Source: Peptostreptococcus canis
Lineage (GTDB): Bacteria > Bacillota > Clostridia > Peptostreptococcales > Peptostreptococcaceae
Assembly (NCBI RefSeq): GCF_014229965.1
Contig: NZ_JABGBW010000005.1
Span: 1 to 64,000 of the forward strand
Reading direction: 5' to 3'
DNA: 64,000 nt
The translations under genes and the position numbers were made by a program. Below, piece by piece: positions 28,546 through 37,969 of the stretch. The stretch's first letter is position 1. Every line of letters starts with the position of its first letter. The notes beneath the pieces are model-generated. The model made no database searches. It was not told the origin of the DNA and saw nothing but the letters and a program-made list of their open reading frames with translations.

Positions 28546-29355
28546 ATGCTTAAAGATATTACATTAGGACAATATTACCCTACTAAATCGGCAATTCATT
28601 CTTTGGATGCCAGAACAAAGTTGTTCGCCACTATAATTTTTATGATATCTATATTTGTGGTAAATCAATTTTGGCCGTATTTAATAATTCTATTATCGAT
28701 AATATCAGTTACAAAAATTTCTAAGATACCTATAAATTACGTTATAAAAGGTGTGAGACCATTGAGATGGATTATTGCATTTACATTTGTAATAAATATG
28801 TTTTTCATTCATGGCGATAATATAATTTGGTCTTTTGGATTTCTAAATATATCTGATTTAGGCCTTAGAACTGCTATTTTTATGGCTTTAAGATTGATTT
28901 TTTTAGTATTGGGAACATCTATTTTAACGTTGACTACATCTCCAATAGCACTTACGGATGGCATAGAGAATTCTTGTGCACCATTAAAGAAATTTGGATT
29001 TCCCGCCCATGAATTGGCTATGATGATGACAATTGCGCTTAGGTTTATACCAACTTTGCTTGATGAAACAGATAAAATTATGAAAGCACAAATGTCTAGA
29101 GGAGCGGATTTTGAAAGCAAAAACATAGTAAATAGGGCTAAGAATATGGTTCCTTTGCTTATACCTTTGTTTGTGAGTGCTTTTAGAAGAGCTGAAGAGC
29201 TATCTATAGCGATGGAAGCAAGATGTTATAGGGGTGGAGACAACAGAACAAAAATGAAACAGAGTATTTATACTAAACAAGATTATTTAGCTTACTTAAT
29301 GACAATTCTATTTTTGTTATTGATAATATTAAGTAGATTTATAAATTTAATATAG
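28546..29355 (+). CDS. ecfT: Energy-coupling factor transmembrane protein EcfT
   Basis: 269 aa. MLKDITLGQYYPTKSAIHSL and LDARTKL are the typical start; about five membrane helices follow. The two coupling motifs that dock the ATPases are visible as A-x-x-x-RG forms (QMSRGADF near residue 183, EARCYRGG near 223). GGAGGGTG precedes the ATG. In many Firmicutes truA follows directly; here truA is 7.2 kb away. Confidence 0.95.
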   Translation: MLKDITLGQYYPTKSAIHSLDARTKLFATIIFMISIFVVNQFWPYLIILLSIISVTKISKIPINYVIKGVRPLRWIIAFTFVINMFFIHGDNIIWSFGFLNISDLGLRTAIFMALRLIFLVLGTSILTLTTSPIALTDGIENSCAPLKKFGFPAHELAMMMTIALRFIPTLLDETDKIMKAQMSRGADFESKNIVNRAKNMVPLLIPLFVSAFRRAEELSIAMEARCYRGGDNRTKMKQSIYTKQDYLAYLMTILFLLLIILSRFINLI

Positions 29356-29386
29356 AGTAAAAATTAATAAAATTAGAATCATATAG

Positions 29387-29454
29387 ACGCTGATATGGAA
29401 AATATAATTAACAAAAGAAAAATTGAATTATATTAATGTGTCAGCGTTCTTTTT
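29387..29454 (+). terminator. Terminator of the ecf operon
   Basis: The outer stem ACGCTGATAT/GTGTCAGCGT (29387-29396 with 29438-29447) encloses an inner AATATAATT/AATTATATT stem. A T-rich tail follows to 29454. Confidence 0.8.
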
Positions 29455-29577
29455 ATATTATTTTTGAAAATTATGAGATTGTTGGAAGTTTAGGAAAAAG
29501 GTTATATATTTTCAATTCAATAGTTGTACTTTTAGTTAATATAGCTTAATATATTTATTTGAAAATGGGGGATGAAT

Positions 29578-30660
29578 TTGATTTTAGATATAAAAACATC
29601 GAAAGGTAATTACGATATTATTATTTCGAAAGGAATATTAGGAGATTTATTAAATTATCTAGATGAATTTGATTTTGAAAAAATATTTGTAATTACTGAT
29701 AGCAATGTAAATAATATATATGGAAAAAATATATATGAATTATTATCAAGTAAATATAAGGTATATAAAAAAGTTATATCTTCAGGCGAATTATCTAAAA
29801 ATATTAATACAATAGCCGATATATATGGCGATTTGGCTGATTTTAATATGAATAGAACGGATATAATTATTTCTTTTGGAGGAGGAGTGGTAGGAGATAT
29901 ATCAGGATTTGTGGCATCAACATATCTAAGGGGCATAAGATATTTACAAATACCAACAACACTGATTTCACAAGTAGATAGCAGTATAGGAGGCAAGACG
30001 GGAATAGATATAAGGCAAGGAAAAAATTTGGTTGGAAATTTTTATAATCCTGTAAAAGTGATTATAGATACGGATGTATTAAAAACATTGGATGAAAAGT
30101 ATTTTTCCGATGGAATGGCAGAAGTAATTAAATACGCATTTATTAAAGATAGACAACTATATGATATTTTGTACAAATCAGATTTTGAAGAATTATATAA
30201 CAATATAGATGGCTCTATGGATAGAATTATTTATATTTGTTGTAATATAAAAAAAATGATCGTTGAAGAGGATGAATTTGATACAGGAAAGAGAATGATA
30301 TTAAATTTTGGTCATACTTTGGGGCATGCTATAGAAGCCTATTACTCGTATAAAAAATATACTCATGGTGAGGCTATTTCAATAGGTATGTATAGAGTAT
30401 GTGAGATTTTATATAAAAATGGACTAATTGAAAAAAATTTGTTAGGAAGTTTGAAAAATATGATGAAAAAATTTAAATTGCCGGTCTTCGATGAGAATAT
30501 ATTAAACGAGAGTTTGTTAGAATATATAGAAAAAGATAAAAAAAATATTGGCAAAAGTTTGAAGATTGCTATTGTAAAAGATATCGGTAAGGGAGAGATA
30601 ATAAACGGAAATATAGATTTTTTTAAAGAAAAGTATAATTACGATTGTTTAAAAAAATAA
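29578..30660 (+). CDS. aroB: 3-dehydroquinate synthase
   Basis: 360 aa. Start taken at TTG 29578, 6 bases after GGGGG; ATG 29572 abuts that site and is less likely. It makes 3-dehydroquinate from DAHP. Diagnostic blocks are GGGVVGDISGFVASTYLRG near residue 102 and PTTLISQVDSSIGGKT. Zinc ligands lie in HTLGHAIE and THGEAI. First gene of the island aroB-aroA-aroC-aroQ. DAHP synthase is not in the window. Confidence 0.95.
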   Translation: MILDIKTSKGNYDIIISKGILGDLLNYLDEFDFEKIFVITDSNVNNIYGKNIYELLSSKYKVYKKVISSGELSKNINTIADIYGDLADFNMNRTDIIISFGGGVVGDISGFVASTYLRGIRYLQIPTTLISQVDSSIGGKTGIDIRQGKNLVGNFYNPVKVIIDTDVLKTLDEKYFSDGMAEVIKYAFIKDRQLYDILYKSDFEELYNNIDGSMDRIIYICCNIKKMIVEEDEFDTGKRMILNFGHTLGHAIEAYYSYKKYTHGEAISIGMYRVCEILYKNGLIEKNLLGSLKNMMKKFKLPVFDENILNESLLEYIEKDKKNIGKSLKIAIVKDIGKGEIINGNIDFFKEKYNYDCLKK

Positions 30661-30789
30661 ACCAAATAAATATTGATGAAAAAATTTGAAAGACGAATTA
30701 AATAAAAATTGATGTTCTAAGCCGATGTACGATGCGAGATATTTCTAAATTAAAAATTAAAATGAAATGAAAATGTGATTTGGGGTGAT

Positions 30790-32094
30790 ATGTTGAATAT
30801 TAAAATTTATCCGCGAAAGTTAAAAGGAAAAATAGTTCCTCCTCCGTCTAAAAGCATATTACATAGATGTATAATATGCGCGTCGCTATCCAAAGGAATA
30901 AGCATAATAAAAAATGTTTCATTTTCAGATGATATAGTTGCTACTATAAAAGCAATGGAGACATTGGGAGCAAGTATTATTAGGCAAAAAGATCAGATTA
31001 TTGTAAAAGGCATAGATATAGATAACAATAATAACAATAGCGATAATATTGTGATAAACTGTAATGAATCAGGTTCTACAATAAGGTTTCTATTGCCGAT
31101 AATTACTTTGTTTAAAGGAAATTTTGAAATTAAAACAGAAGGTAATTTAATAAATCGACCTTTAAATATATATTATGAAATATTTGATAGAGAAGGGATA
31201 AATTATGTAAAAGACGGAAAATCAATTTTCATTCAAAGTGAAAAAAAAATATCTTCCGGGAAATATAAAATAAAAGGCGATATAAGTTCACAATTTATTA
31301 CAGGACTGTTATTTGTGTTGCCTCTTTTGAATAGTGATTCAGAAATTGAAATTTATGGAGAACTTCAATCAAAATCATATGTAGATCTGACTATAAATGT
31401 TATGGAAAACTTTGGTGTATATGTTGATAATAAAGATTATAAGAGTTTTAAAATAAAGGGTGGACAAAGGTATACACCTACAGAATTTAAAGTGGAAACG
31501 GATTACTCACAAGCAGCATTTTTCATAGTAGCCAGAGCTTTAGGAAATGATTTGGAGGTTCAAAGTTTAAATAGGTATACAAATCAGGGAGATGGAAAAA
31601 TTGTTGAAATTGTGGATATCTTTGAAAAAAAAATGAATGATTTTAGGAAAAATAAGTCAAGTAGAGAGGATATTATAATAGATGGAAGCCAAATTCCGGA
31701 TATTGTACCAATTATATCTTTGATGATGTCTTTTTATGATGGTATTACAATTATAAAAGATGTTGGAAGATTGATGATAAAAGAGTCTAATAGACTAAAG
31801 GCTATTGTCATAGAGCTAAACTCATTAGGTGTGGATATTAAGGTTGAGGAAGAAAACAGTAAATATAATCTAAAGATAAATGGTAAAAATTCTATTTTGG
31901 ATGGAGGTCTAGAACTTTCAAGTCATTTAGATCATAGAATAGCGATGATGTTGGCAATATCTGCAACAATGTGCAAAAGTCCAATAATAATAAATAATGC
32001 CGAGTGTGTATCGAAATCTTATCCGGATTTTTGGAAAGAATATGAAAGGTTGGGAGGTGTAATAGATGTCTGCAACATGGGGAAAAAACTTTAG
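30790..32094 (+). CDS. aroA: 3-phosphoshikimate 1-carboxyvinyltransferase (EPSP synthase)
   Basis: 434 aa. Start taken at ATG 30790 after GGGGTGAT; TTG 30793 is an alternative. KSILHRCIICASLSKG holds the N-terminal Lys/Ser/Arg triad, NESGSTIRFLLP is the conserved loop and LSSHLDHRIAMMLAI closes the fold. It joins shikimate-3-phosphate to PEP. The 3' end overlaps aroC by 29 bases. Confidence 0.95.
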   Translation: MLNIKIYPRKLKGKIVPPPSKSILHRCIICASLSKGISIIKNVSFSDDIVATIKAMETLGASIIRQKDQIIVKGIDIDNNNNNSDNIVINCNESGSTIRFLLPIITLFKGNFEIKTEGNLINRPLNIYYEIFDREGINYVKDGKSIFIQSEKKISSGKYKIKGDISSQFITGLLFVLPLLNSDSEIEIYGELQSKSYVDLTINVMENFGVYVDNKDYKSFKIKGGQRYTPTEFKVETDYSQAAFFIVARALGNDLEVQSLNRYTNQGDGKIVEIVDIFEKKMNDFRKNKSSREDIIIDGSQIPDIVPIISLMMSFYDGITIIKDVGRLMIKESNRLKAIVIELNSLGVDIKVEEENSKYNLKINGKNSILDGGLELSSHLDHRIAMMLAISATMCKSPIIINNAECVSKSYPDFWKEYERLGGVIDVCNMGKKL

Positions 32095-33145
32095 AGTAAC
32101 AATATTTGGAGAGTCGCATGGTGATTGTATAGGAGTTGTAATAGACGGAATTCCAAGTGGTACTATAATAGATATCGAATATATAAATCGGGAAATGAAA
32201 AGAAGGGCTCCCGGACAAAATAAAATATCCACATTGAGAAAAGAAGATGATGTAGTAGAAATAATCAGTGGAATATTTGAAGGAAGAGCAACAGGAGCTC
32301 CTTTTACAATAATAATAAAAAACAGAGATCACATATCAAAGGACTATTCTAAAATAAAAGATTTAATGAGGCCCGGTCATGCGGATTATACTTCAAATAA
32401 AAAGTATAATGGATTTAATGACTATAGAGGAAGTGGTCATTTTTCAGGAAGGATAACTGCTCCACTTGTATTTGCAGGATCTATAGCAAGGCAAATTCTT
32501 GAGCAAAAAGGGGTACATATAGGCTCTCATATAGAAAGTGTAGAATCTATTGTTGATAATAGGTTTGAAGTATTGCCATCGATTCAGTTATTAAAGGATT
32601 TAAGAGATAAAAGACTGCCGCTTATAAAAAGTGAATTAGAACATAGGATTATTGACCTGATAGATAAAGTAAAAAAAGAAGGAGACTCAGTAGGTGGCGT
32701 AGTAGAATGTGCGATTATTGGTATAAATGCTGGGGTAGGAGATCCATTTTTTGAATCTGTCGAGTCTGTTTTGTCGAGTATTTTATTTTCAATTCCCTCA
32801 ATTAAGGGGGTGGAATTCGGAAGCGGATTTGAAATATCAAAGATGAAGGGTTCTCAGGCGAATGATGAATTTTTTTATGCAGATGACGGAAGTGTAAGGA
32901 CAAAAACGAACAATAATGGCGGGATAAATGGTGGAATAACAAATGGCATGCCCATAGTCTTTAGAGTGGCTGTGAAACCTCCTTCATCGATATCAAGAGT
33001 TCAAGATACGATTAATATATCAACATACAAAAATCAAAAGATAGAGGTTGCAGGAAGGCATGATCCGATAATTGTTCCAAGAATAATACCCGTTATAGAG
33101 GCTGTTTCTGCAATAGCAGTTTTAGATATGTTAATGGGCAGGTAA
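32066..33145 (+). CDS. aroC: Chorismate synthase
   Basis: 359 aa. TIFGESHGDCIGVVIDGIPS, DYRGSGHFSGRITA and GRHDPIIVPRIIPVIEA are family signatures. It removes phosphate from EPSP using reduced FMN. It starts inside aroA (ATG 32066 after GGGAGGTG), so translation is coupled. Confidence 0.96.
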   Translation: MSATWGKNFRVTIFGESHGDCIGVVIDGIPSGTIIDIEYINREMKRRAPGQNKISTLRKEDDVVEIISGIFEGRATGAPFTIIIKNRDHISKDYSKIKDLMRPGHADYTSNKKYNGFNDYRGSGHFSGRITAPLVFAGSIARQILEQKGVHIGSHIESVESIVDNRFEVLPSIQLLKDLRDKRLPLIKSELEHRIIDLIDKVKKEGDSVGGVVECAIIGINAGVGDPFFESVESVLSSILFSIPSIKGVEFGSGFEISKMKGSQANDEFFYADDGSVRTKTNNNGGINGGITNGMPIVFRVAVKPPSSISRVQDTINISTYKNQKIEVAGRHDPIIVPRIIPVIEAVSAIAVLDMLMGR

Positions 33146-33244
33146 ATAAAAAATATTTAAAAGAAGTTATACAATATGATTAATATATTGTGTCGAAATA
33201 TATAATAATTTGGAAATGGATTTAATTAAAAAGGAATTATAAAA

Positions 33245-33520
33245 ATGGAAAAAGAGAATAGAGAATTGGAAAAATTAAGAGAAAAGATAGATTTTGTTGA
33301 TAGAGAAATAATATCTCTTCTGGAAAAAAGAATAAATATAGCAATTGATATAGGTATATTGAAAAAAGAAAATTCCTTGGCTATTTTTGATGAAAAAAGA
33401 GAAGTTGAGGTATTGGGAAAAGTAAATAATACCATTACGAACAAAAATTTGGAAAAATATATTATAGATATTTATAAAGTTGTTATAGAGCAATCAAAAT
33501 TAGTTCAAAAAGATATATAA
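33245..33520 (+). CDS. Chorismate mutase, AroQ type
   Basis: 91 aa, a free-standing helical AroQ-class mutase. LREKIDFVDREIISLLEKRI, a lysine in GILKKEN and FDEKREVEVLGKV match the active-site pattern (Arg, Arg, Lys, Glu). It converts chorismate to prephenate, the branch to Phe and Tyr. No prephenate dehydratase or dehydrogenase is in the window. It is 99 bases after aroC and may be in the same operon. Confidence 0.85.
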   Translation: MEKENRELEKLREKIDFVDREIISLLEKRINIAIDIGILKKENSLAIFDEKREVEVLGKVNNTITNKNLEKYIIDIYKVVIEQSKLVQKDI

Positions 33521-33607
33521 AAGCGTAGAATTAAAGTATTCTAAAAAGAATGGATATAATATTTTTTGTTTGAAAAAGACAATTCATAAATCATGTATTA
33601 TTTTAAA

Positions 33608-33654
33608 TAAAAAACCTTTCTATGATAAAGTGTTATTATCATGAAAGGTCTTTT
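33608..33654. terminator. Bidirectional terminator between the convergent aro genes
   Basis: The stem ACCTTTC(T)ATGATAA with TTATCATGAAAGGT (33614-33628 with about 33636-33649) has a one-base bulge. The minus strand has a strong T run (GGTTTTTTATTT); the plus strand has CTTTTGTTT. Confidence 0.8.
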
Positions 33655-33705
33655 GTTTATGGAGTCTTTTTTGTGTTTTCATTCTGCAAATTAATAAATA
33701 CAATT

Positions 33706-34215
33706 TTACGTTAGCTTTTTATGCTTTTCTAAATTTAGAAATTCAATTAGAGCGTCTATTCCAAGAGTATAGCTTTTTTTACCGAAACCTGAAATAGTTC
33801 CGATGCAAGCACCGGCAGTAATAGAGGTGTTCCTGATAGTTTCTCTAGAGTATATGTTTGATATATGAATTTCTATAAATGGATTTGGAACCGATTTTAT
33901 GGCATCTAGTATTGCGATACTATAGTGCGTGAAAGCAGCCGGATTTATTATATATCCATCTACTTCCCGGTATGAACTTTGTATAAAATCAATTATTTCT
34001 TTTTCTCCGTTGCTCTGAAAGAAAATAAGCTCAATATTCGATTTTTCAGAATAGTTCATTATAGATTCTTCAAGGGAATCCGATTTGTTGTAATTTTCAT
34101 CAACATAAATTTGAATATATTTACATAATTCATCATATGTAAGAGTTCCGTATATATCAGGCTCTCTAATACTCAACATATTTAAATTCGGGCCATTTAT
34201 TATTCCTATTTTCAA
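33706..34215 (-). CDS. aroQ: 3-dehydroquinate dehydratase, type II
   Basis: 169 aa. GIINGPNLNMLSIREPDIYG carries the catalytic Tyr, and the active-site stretches FFQSNGEKEIIDFI, INPAAFTHYSIAILDAI and EIHISNIYSRE are all present. It has a ~20-residue insertion (around NKSDSLEESIMNYSEK) compared with the ~145-residue norm. It overlaps the upstream aroEK gene by 4 bases (ATGA). Confidence 0.93.
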   Translation of the reverse strand: MKIGIINGPNLNMLSIREPDIYGTLTYDELCKYIQIYVDENYNKSDSLEESIMNYSEKSNIELIFFQSNGEKEIIDFIQSSYREVDGYIINPAAFTHYSIAILDAIKSVPNPFIEIHISNIYSRETIRNTSITAGACIGTISGFGKKSYTLGIDALIEFLNLEKHKKLT

Positions 34216-35576
34216 GATTCGTCTCTCCTATTTTTTAAATATTCTAGTATACTATTTACAGCATCTTTTATATCTTTATTATTATCTACCGTATACGAGG
34301 AAATTTTTTCGTATAAGTGCTTTCTCTTTTCAAATAATTCAAACAGTTTGTTTGGATTAGATTTCAAGAGCGGTCTATTTAGGGTATTTAGTGTATCGAT
34401 TATATTGTTACAATCCCTGTCTATATAGATTACATTTTTTCCTCTTAATATTTCTAAATTTTTTTTTTGTGTTACTATACCACCACCGGTCGATATGATT
34501 TTAGGTTTTTTATCGCTTTCAGATACTAATTGTAATATTTTACTTTCAATATCTCTGAAGTATTTCTCACCTTTGAGAAATACTTCAGAGATACTTTTAG
34601 ATGTCAATTTTTCTATGTATTCATCAGTGTCAATATATTCATAATTTAATATTTCTGCCAGTATTTTTGCAATACTTGTTTTTCCGCATCCCGTAATTCC
34701 AACGAGATAGATATTTTTATCAGTGAGATCATTTATAGCGGAATACTTATTTTTAAAATATACATAGATGCATTTTTTAATATCCTCATCAATATCATAG
34801 ATATTATCATATACTGTATTCCTATTCCAGATTTCAATAGATCTAAGTGCTTGATATACGAGCATCTTAAGTCCGTTTTGAACCTCTAATCCTTTAGATT
34901 TTGCGGTTTCAAGGAATTTAGTTGTATAGGGATTATAAATTAAATCAAATGCTACTTGAAAGTTATCAAATACATCCGTATCAACAGCAATATTATCAAC
35001 ATTGGGATGCATTCCGATCGGGGTTGTGTTTATTATGTAATATCCCCTGATTTTCTTTATTTCATCATAGTCGATAAATGTTATTTTTGAAAAAAAGTAT
35101 TCTCTATTTTCATAATATTTATTGTGTTTTTTGGGATTTCTAGAGGCCACATAAATTTTATCTGCACCATTATTTATAAGGTATTCTATTAATGTTTTGG
35201 AAGAACCTCCAAATCCCAAAACAAGATGAGAATTTGCATTAACTTTAGAGCGATTCAGAGTTTTTTCTATACCATAGTAATCCGTATTAAATCCATTTTT
35301 TTCTTCACCATTTATAAAAATAGTGTTTACAGAGTTTATGTTAGTGGACATATCATCCAAATTATCTAAATAGTTAATTATATCTTCCTTGTAAGGGATA
35401 GTTACATTAATACCATTTTTGTCGTTGATATTTTTCATAAAATTTGAAAGGTCATTTCTGTGTATTTCATAGATATTGTATTTAGCTTCTAAATTTAAAA
35501 GTTTGTATACAAATGAATGTATCTCTGGTGAAATAGAGTGAGATAACTTTTCTCCAAGTAAGCCGTATATTTTCAA
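34212..35576 (-). CDS. aroEK: Fused shikimate dehydrogenase - shikimate kinase
   Basis: 454 aa. Residues 1-270 are AroE: LSHSISPEIHSF, NVTIPYKE with the catalytic Lys, NTIFINGEEKNGFNTDYYG, NADP loop GFGGSSKTL and the terminal VQNGLKMLVYQA. Residues ~285-454 are AroK: Walker A GITGCGKTS, DTDEYIE, GEKYFRDIE, STGGGIV and NRPLL. Both active sites look intact, so one polypeptide reduces and phosphorylates shikimate. AGGAGG precedes the ATG. Confidence 0.94.
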   Translation of the reverse strand: MKIYGLLGEKLSHSISPEIHSFVYKLLNLEAKYNIYEIHRNDLSNFMKNINDKNGINVTIPYKEDIINYLDNLDDMSTNINSVNTIFINGEEKNGFNTDYYGIEKTLNRSKVNANSHLVLGFGGSSKTLIEYLINNGADKIYVASRNPKKHNKYYENREYFFSKITFIDYDEIKKIRGYYIINTTPIGMHPNVDNIAVDTDVFDNFQVAFDLIYNPYTTKFLETAKSKGLEVQNGLKMLVYQALRSIEIWNRNTVYDNIYDIDEDIKKCIYVYFKNKYSAINDLTDKNIYLVGITGCGKTSIAKILAEILNYEYIDTDEYIEKLTSKSISEVFLKGEKYFRDIESKILQLVSESDKKPKIISTGGGIVTQKKNLEILRGKNVIYIDRDCNNIIDTLNTLNRPLLKSNPNKLFELFEKRKHLYEKISSYTVDNNKDIKDAVNSILEYLKNRRDES

Positions 35577-35629
35577 TTCTATCCTCCTAGTTATATGTCA
35601 GTTATTTTTTATAGTTTACTTAATATAAA

Positions 35630-36445
35630 TTATTGAACATTTTCAGGAAGTTTTATATCTTCAATTTTATTAATATCAGAAGCATTCATTTTCATTTTTT
35701 GATTCATTTCTACGTTTATTTTATCATTTTTCATTTCCATTGTCATATCAGTATCAGATGATTTTAGGAAGAATGAATTTTTATCATATACCGATGTAAA
35801 TTTGAAAGATTTTATATTCATTTGAATTTCTTTGAACATCGGATTATCAGCATATTCTTTACTATTTTTCATTATTTCAGTTATTTCATCACCATTTCCG
35901 GAATATGATATAATATAAGAATCATCTGTTTCTTTTACTTCTAATTTATCTTTAAGAGCATTTATATATTTTATTTGTTGATCATTTTTTGCTATATCTT
36001 TATACATATCCATATTAATTCCCATAGTATTTAAATCAATTTTATTAAATTTATCTCCAACAGCTTCATTTTTTACATACATTTGATTATCAATGACGTA
36101 TGTTTCTAAATTAAAAGGTGTGGCATTTGTTTGTCCGGAATTTTCATCTTTTGTAGTCATTTTCATATTCATGTGCATTTTTAGAGGATCTATAATTATT
36201 TCAAGATTAATATCTGATGTAGATTTCATTGTTTTATTATTAGTTAGATCCTTGACATCTTGGTCCATTTTTAGATCCATTTTACAACTTTTAAATTCTT
36301 TATTTTTTTCTTCAATTTTTTGTACTATTTCTTGATTAGTCAGCTTAGGTTCTTCCACCTTTGATTTTCCATTTCCTGTCTGAGAACATCCTGAAAGTAA
36401 TATCATACTTGCAAGAGTTATTGTCAATATTTTTTTAAATTTCAT
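35630..36445 (-). CDS. Lipoprotein, DUF6612-like
   Basis: 271 aa. The signal peptide ends in the lipobox LLSGC (Cys20), and the mature part is Lys/Met/Asp-rich with repeated amphipathic strands (YVIDNQMYVKNEAVGDKF, SYIISYSGNG), as in the LolA/DUF6612 fold. It is probably anchored on the outer face of the membrane; function unknown. Its site AAGGAGG lies inside a 50-bp perfect palindrome, so translation may be controlled by that hairpin. Confidence 0.8.
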   Translation of the reverse strand: MKFKKILTITLASMILLSGCSQTGNGKSKVEEPKLTNQEIVQKIEEKNKEFKSCKMDLKMDQDVKDLTNNKTMKSTSDINLEIIIDPLKMHMNMKMTTKDENSGQTNATPFNLETYVIDNQMYVKNEAVGDKFNKIDLNTMGINMDMYKDIAKNDQQIKYINALKDKLEVKETDDSYIISYSGNGDEITEIMKNSKEYADNPMFKEIQMNIKSFKFTSVYDKNSFFLKSSDTDMTMEMKNDKINVEMNQKMKMNASDINKIEDIKLPENVQ

Positions 36446-36448
36446 AGC

Positions 36449-36498
36449 AATACCTCCTTATGTTATAATTAATATTAATTATAACATAAGGAGGTATT
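36449..36498. repeat. 50-bp perfect palindrome over the lipoprotein ribosome-binding site
   Basis: Each strand reads AATACCTCCTTATGTTATAA then TTAAT to the centre at 36473/36474, and the second half is its exact reverse complement. It contains AAGGAGG and TATAAT on both strands. A transcript through it would bury the lipoprotein ribosome-binding site in a fully paired hairpin; one starting from the internal TATAAT would not. Confidence 0.93.
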
Positions 36499-36573
36499 AA
36501 AAACAGATATATTTTATATTTGAAGTATATTAAATATAAAAATAGATAAATAAATGTATCAAAAGAGGTAATC

Positions 36574-37320
36574 ATGAGTTTGAAAAATATTAAAATAACA
36601 GTATCGTATAATGGAGAAAAATATAGTGGATGGCAAAAACAGCCAAATTCACCGGGGATAGAAGGGGAGATAGAATTCGCCTGTAAAAAAATATTTAACT
36701 TAAAGGAAATAAAGGTAATAGGTTCCGGAAGAACTGATGCTGGCGTTCATGCAATCGAACAGGTGGCTAATTTTAAGGTAGATACAACGATACCTGTTGA
36801 TAAAATAGCTGAGATTTTAAATAATAACTTACCAAAAGATATTTCAGTGACCTCTTCAGTTGAGGTGGATGAAAGTTTTCATTCAAGGCATAGTGCAAAA
36901 AGGAAGATATACAGATATCAAATTTATAATTCAAAAGTTAGAAATCCATTTTTGAGAAATATATCATATCAAGTAAAGTATGATTTAGATATTGAAAAGA
37001 TGAAAAAAGAAGTAAATCATTTAATCGGAAAGCATGATTTTGCAGGATTTATGAGTTCAGGATCTTCAGTTAAAGATACCATTAGAACGATATATAATGT
37101 GGATATTCATGTTGAAGGGGATTTAATAATTTTTGAAATAGAAGGAAATGGCTTTTTATATAATATGGTAAGAATAATTGCAGGTACAATGGTTGATATA
37201 GGAAGAGGAAAAATCAATGATTCTTTGAAAAATATTATAGCTTCAAGAGATAGATCCAAGGCAGGTCATACAGCACCACCACAAGGTTTATTTTTAAAAA
37301 AAGTGTACTATGATTTGTAA
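36574..37320 (+). CDS. truA: tRNA pseudouridine synthase A
   Basis: 248 aa. The catalytic loop is GSGRTDAGVHA with Asp near residue 53. SFHSRHSAKRKIYRYQIYN and FEIEGNGFLYNMVRI are conserved. It modifies tRNA positions 38-40. AAGAGG precedes the ATG. In related genomes it sits between ecfT and rplM; here it is separated from both. Confidence 0.96.
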   Translation: MSLKNIKITVSYNGEKYSGWQKQPNSPGIEGEIEFACKKIFNLKEIKVIGSGRTDAGVHAIEQVANFKVDTTIPVDKIAEILNNNLPKDISVTSSVEVDESFHSRHSAKRKIYRYQIYNSKVRNPFLRNISYQVKYDLDIEKMKKEVNHLIGKHDFAGFMSSGSSVKDTIRTIYNVDIHVEGDLIIFEIEGNGFLYNMVRIIAGTMVDIGRGKINDSLKNIIASRDRSKAGHTAPPQGLFLKKVYYDL

Positions 37321-37345
37321 AAAAGTCTGTAAAAATTTGCAAAAT

Positions 37346-37395
37346 AAAATCAGAGTTTGGATAAGTTGGTGACTTATTTTAACTCTGATTTTATA
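37346..37395 (+). terminator. Terminator after truA
   Basis: A perfect 12-bp stem AAAATCAGAGTT (37346-37357 with 37381-37392) and an inner ATAAGT/ACTTAT stem, then a T-rich tail. Confidence 0.85.
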
Positions 37396-37479
37396 TTTTG
37401 TAAAAACAAAATATTGTTTACTTTAATTCATGCCTAAATGTATAGTAGCTTAAGGATATATTTATATTTTTAAATGTAT

Positions 37480-37917
37480 TTATTTTATCATTGATTGAAG
37501 AAACCAAAGCTCTTTAGAATAAGATTCTATATCGCCTTCCATACTTCCTACTAATGAGAAGTTATCTTCTTCATCAGCAATTTCGCGTATGGAGTATGCA
37601 AGTTTATTCATTTTTTCAAGATCATTTTTTATGATATTAAGAACCTCATCTCCAGAAAAATCTATATTTGAAGGTAGTTCTTCAATAGACGAAATTTCTA
37701 AATATTCTTTTAATGATGCTGGCGGGTAAATGCCTTCTATTTTAAACATTTCAGCGACTTCATCGAATTTTTCAAAGAAAGCATTGTATAATTTTTCGGT
37801 GAACTCATGTATAGCAACAAAGTCTTTTCCTACTATATTCCAATGTAAGTTATGTAATTTTACGTTTAATACCATTAAATTTGCCAAATACTCTTTTCTT
37901 AATTCTATATTTTTCAT
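37480..37917 (-). CDS. dps: Dps-family ferritin-like DNA-binding/iron-storage protein
   Basis: 145 aa. The ferroxidase pattern HNLHWNIVG...FVAIHEFTEKLY...FDEVAE is complete, with helix-rich remainder. Such proteins oxidise Fe(II) with peroxide and form a 12-subunit shell. TAGGAGG precedes the ATG. An extended -10 promoter and a 7-1-7 dyad resembling a PerR/Fur box lie upstream. It is encoded against the direction of truA and rplM and splits them. Confidence 0.9.
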   Translation of the reverse strand: MKNIELRKEYLANLMVLNVKLHNLHWNIVGKDFVAIHEFTEKLYNAFFEKFDEVAEMFKIEGIYPPASLKEYLEISSIEELPSNIDFSGDEVLNIIKNDLEKMNKLAYSIREIADEEDNFSLVGSMEGDIESYSKELWFLQSMIK

Positions 37918-37969
37918 AATTTATCCTCCTAATTTTTTAATATTATTATTCTTATTTTTAACCTAATAA

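Noticed and set aside
31892-32332. Minus-strand frames across the aroA/aroC junction
   Set aside because: They are shadows of two well-conserved overlapping genes and have no start signals.
33170-33206. Dyad ACAATAT/ATATTGT and TATAAT as a separate promoter for chorismate mutase
   Set aside because: The -35 region is poor and read-through from aroC is equally likely, so it was not listed as a feature.
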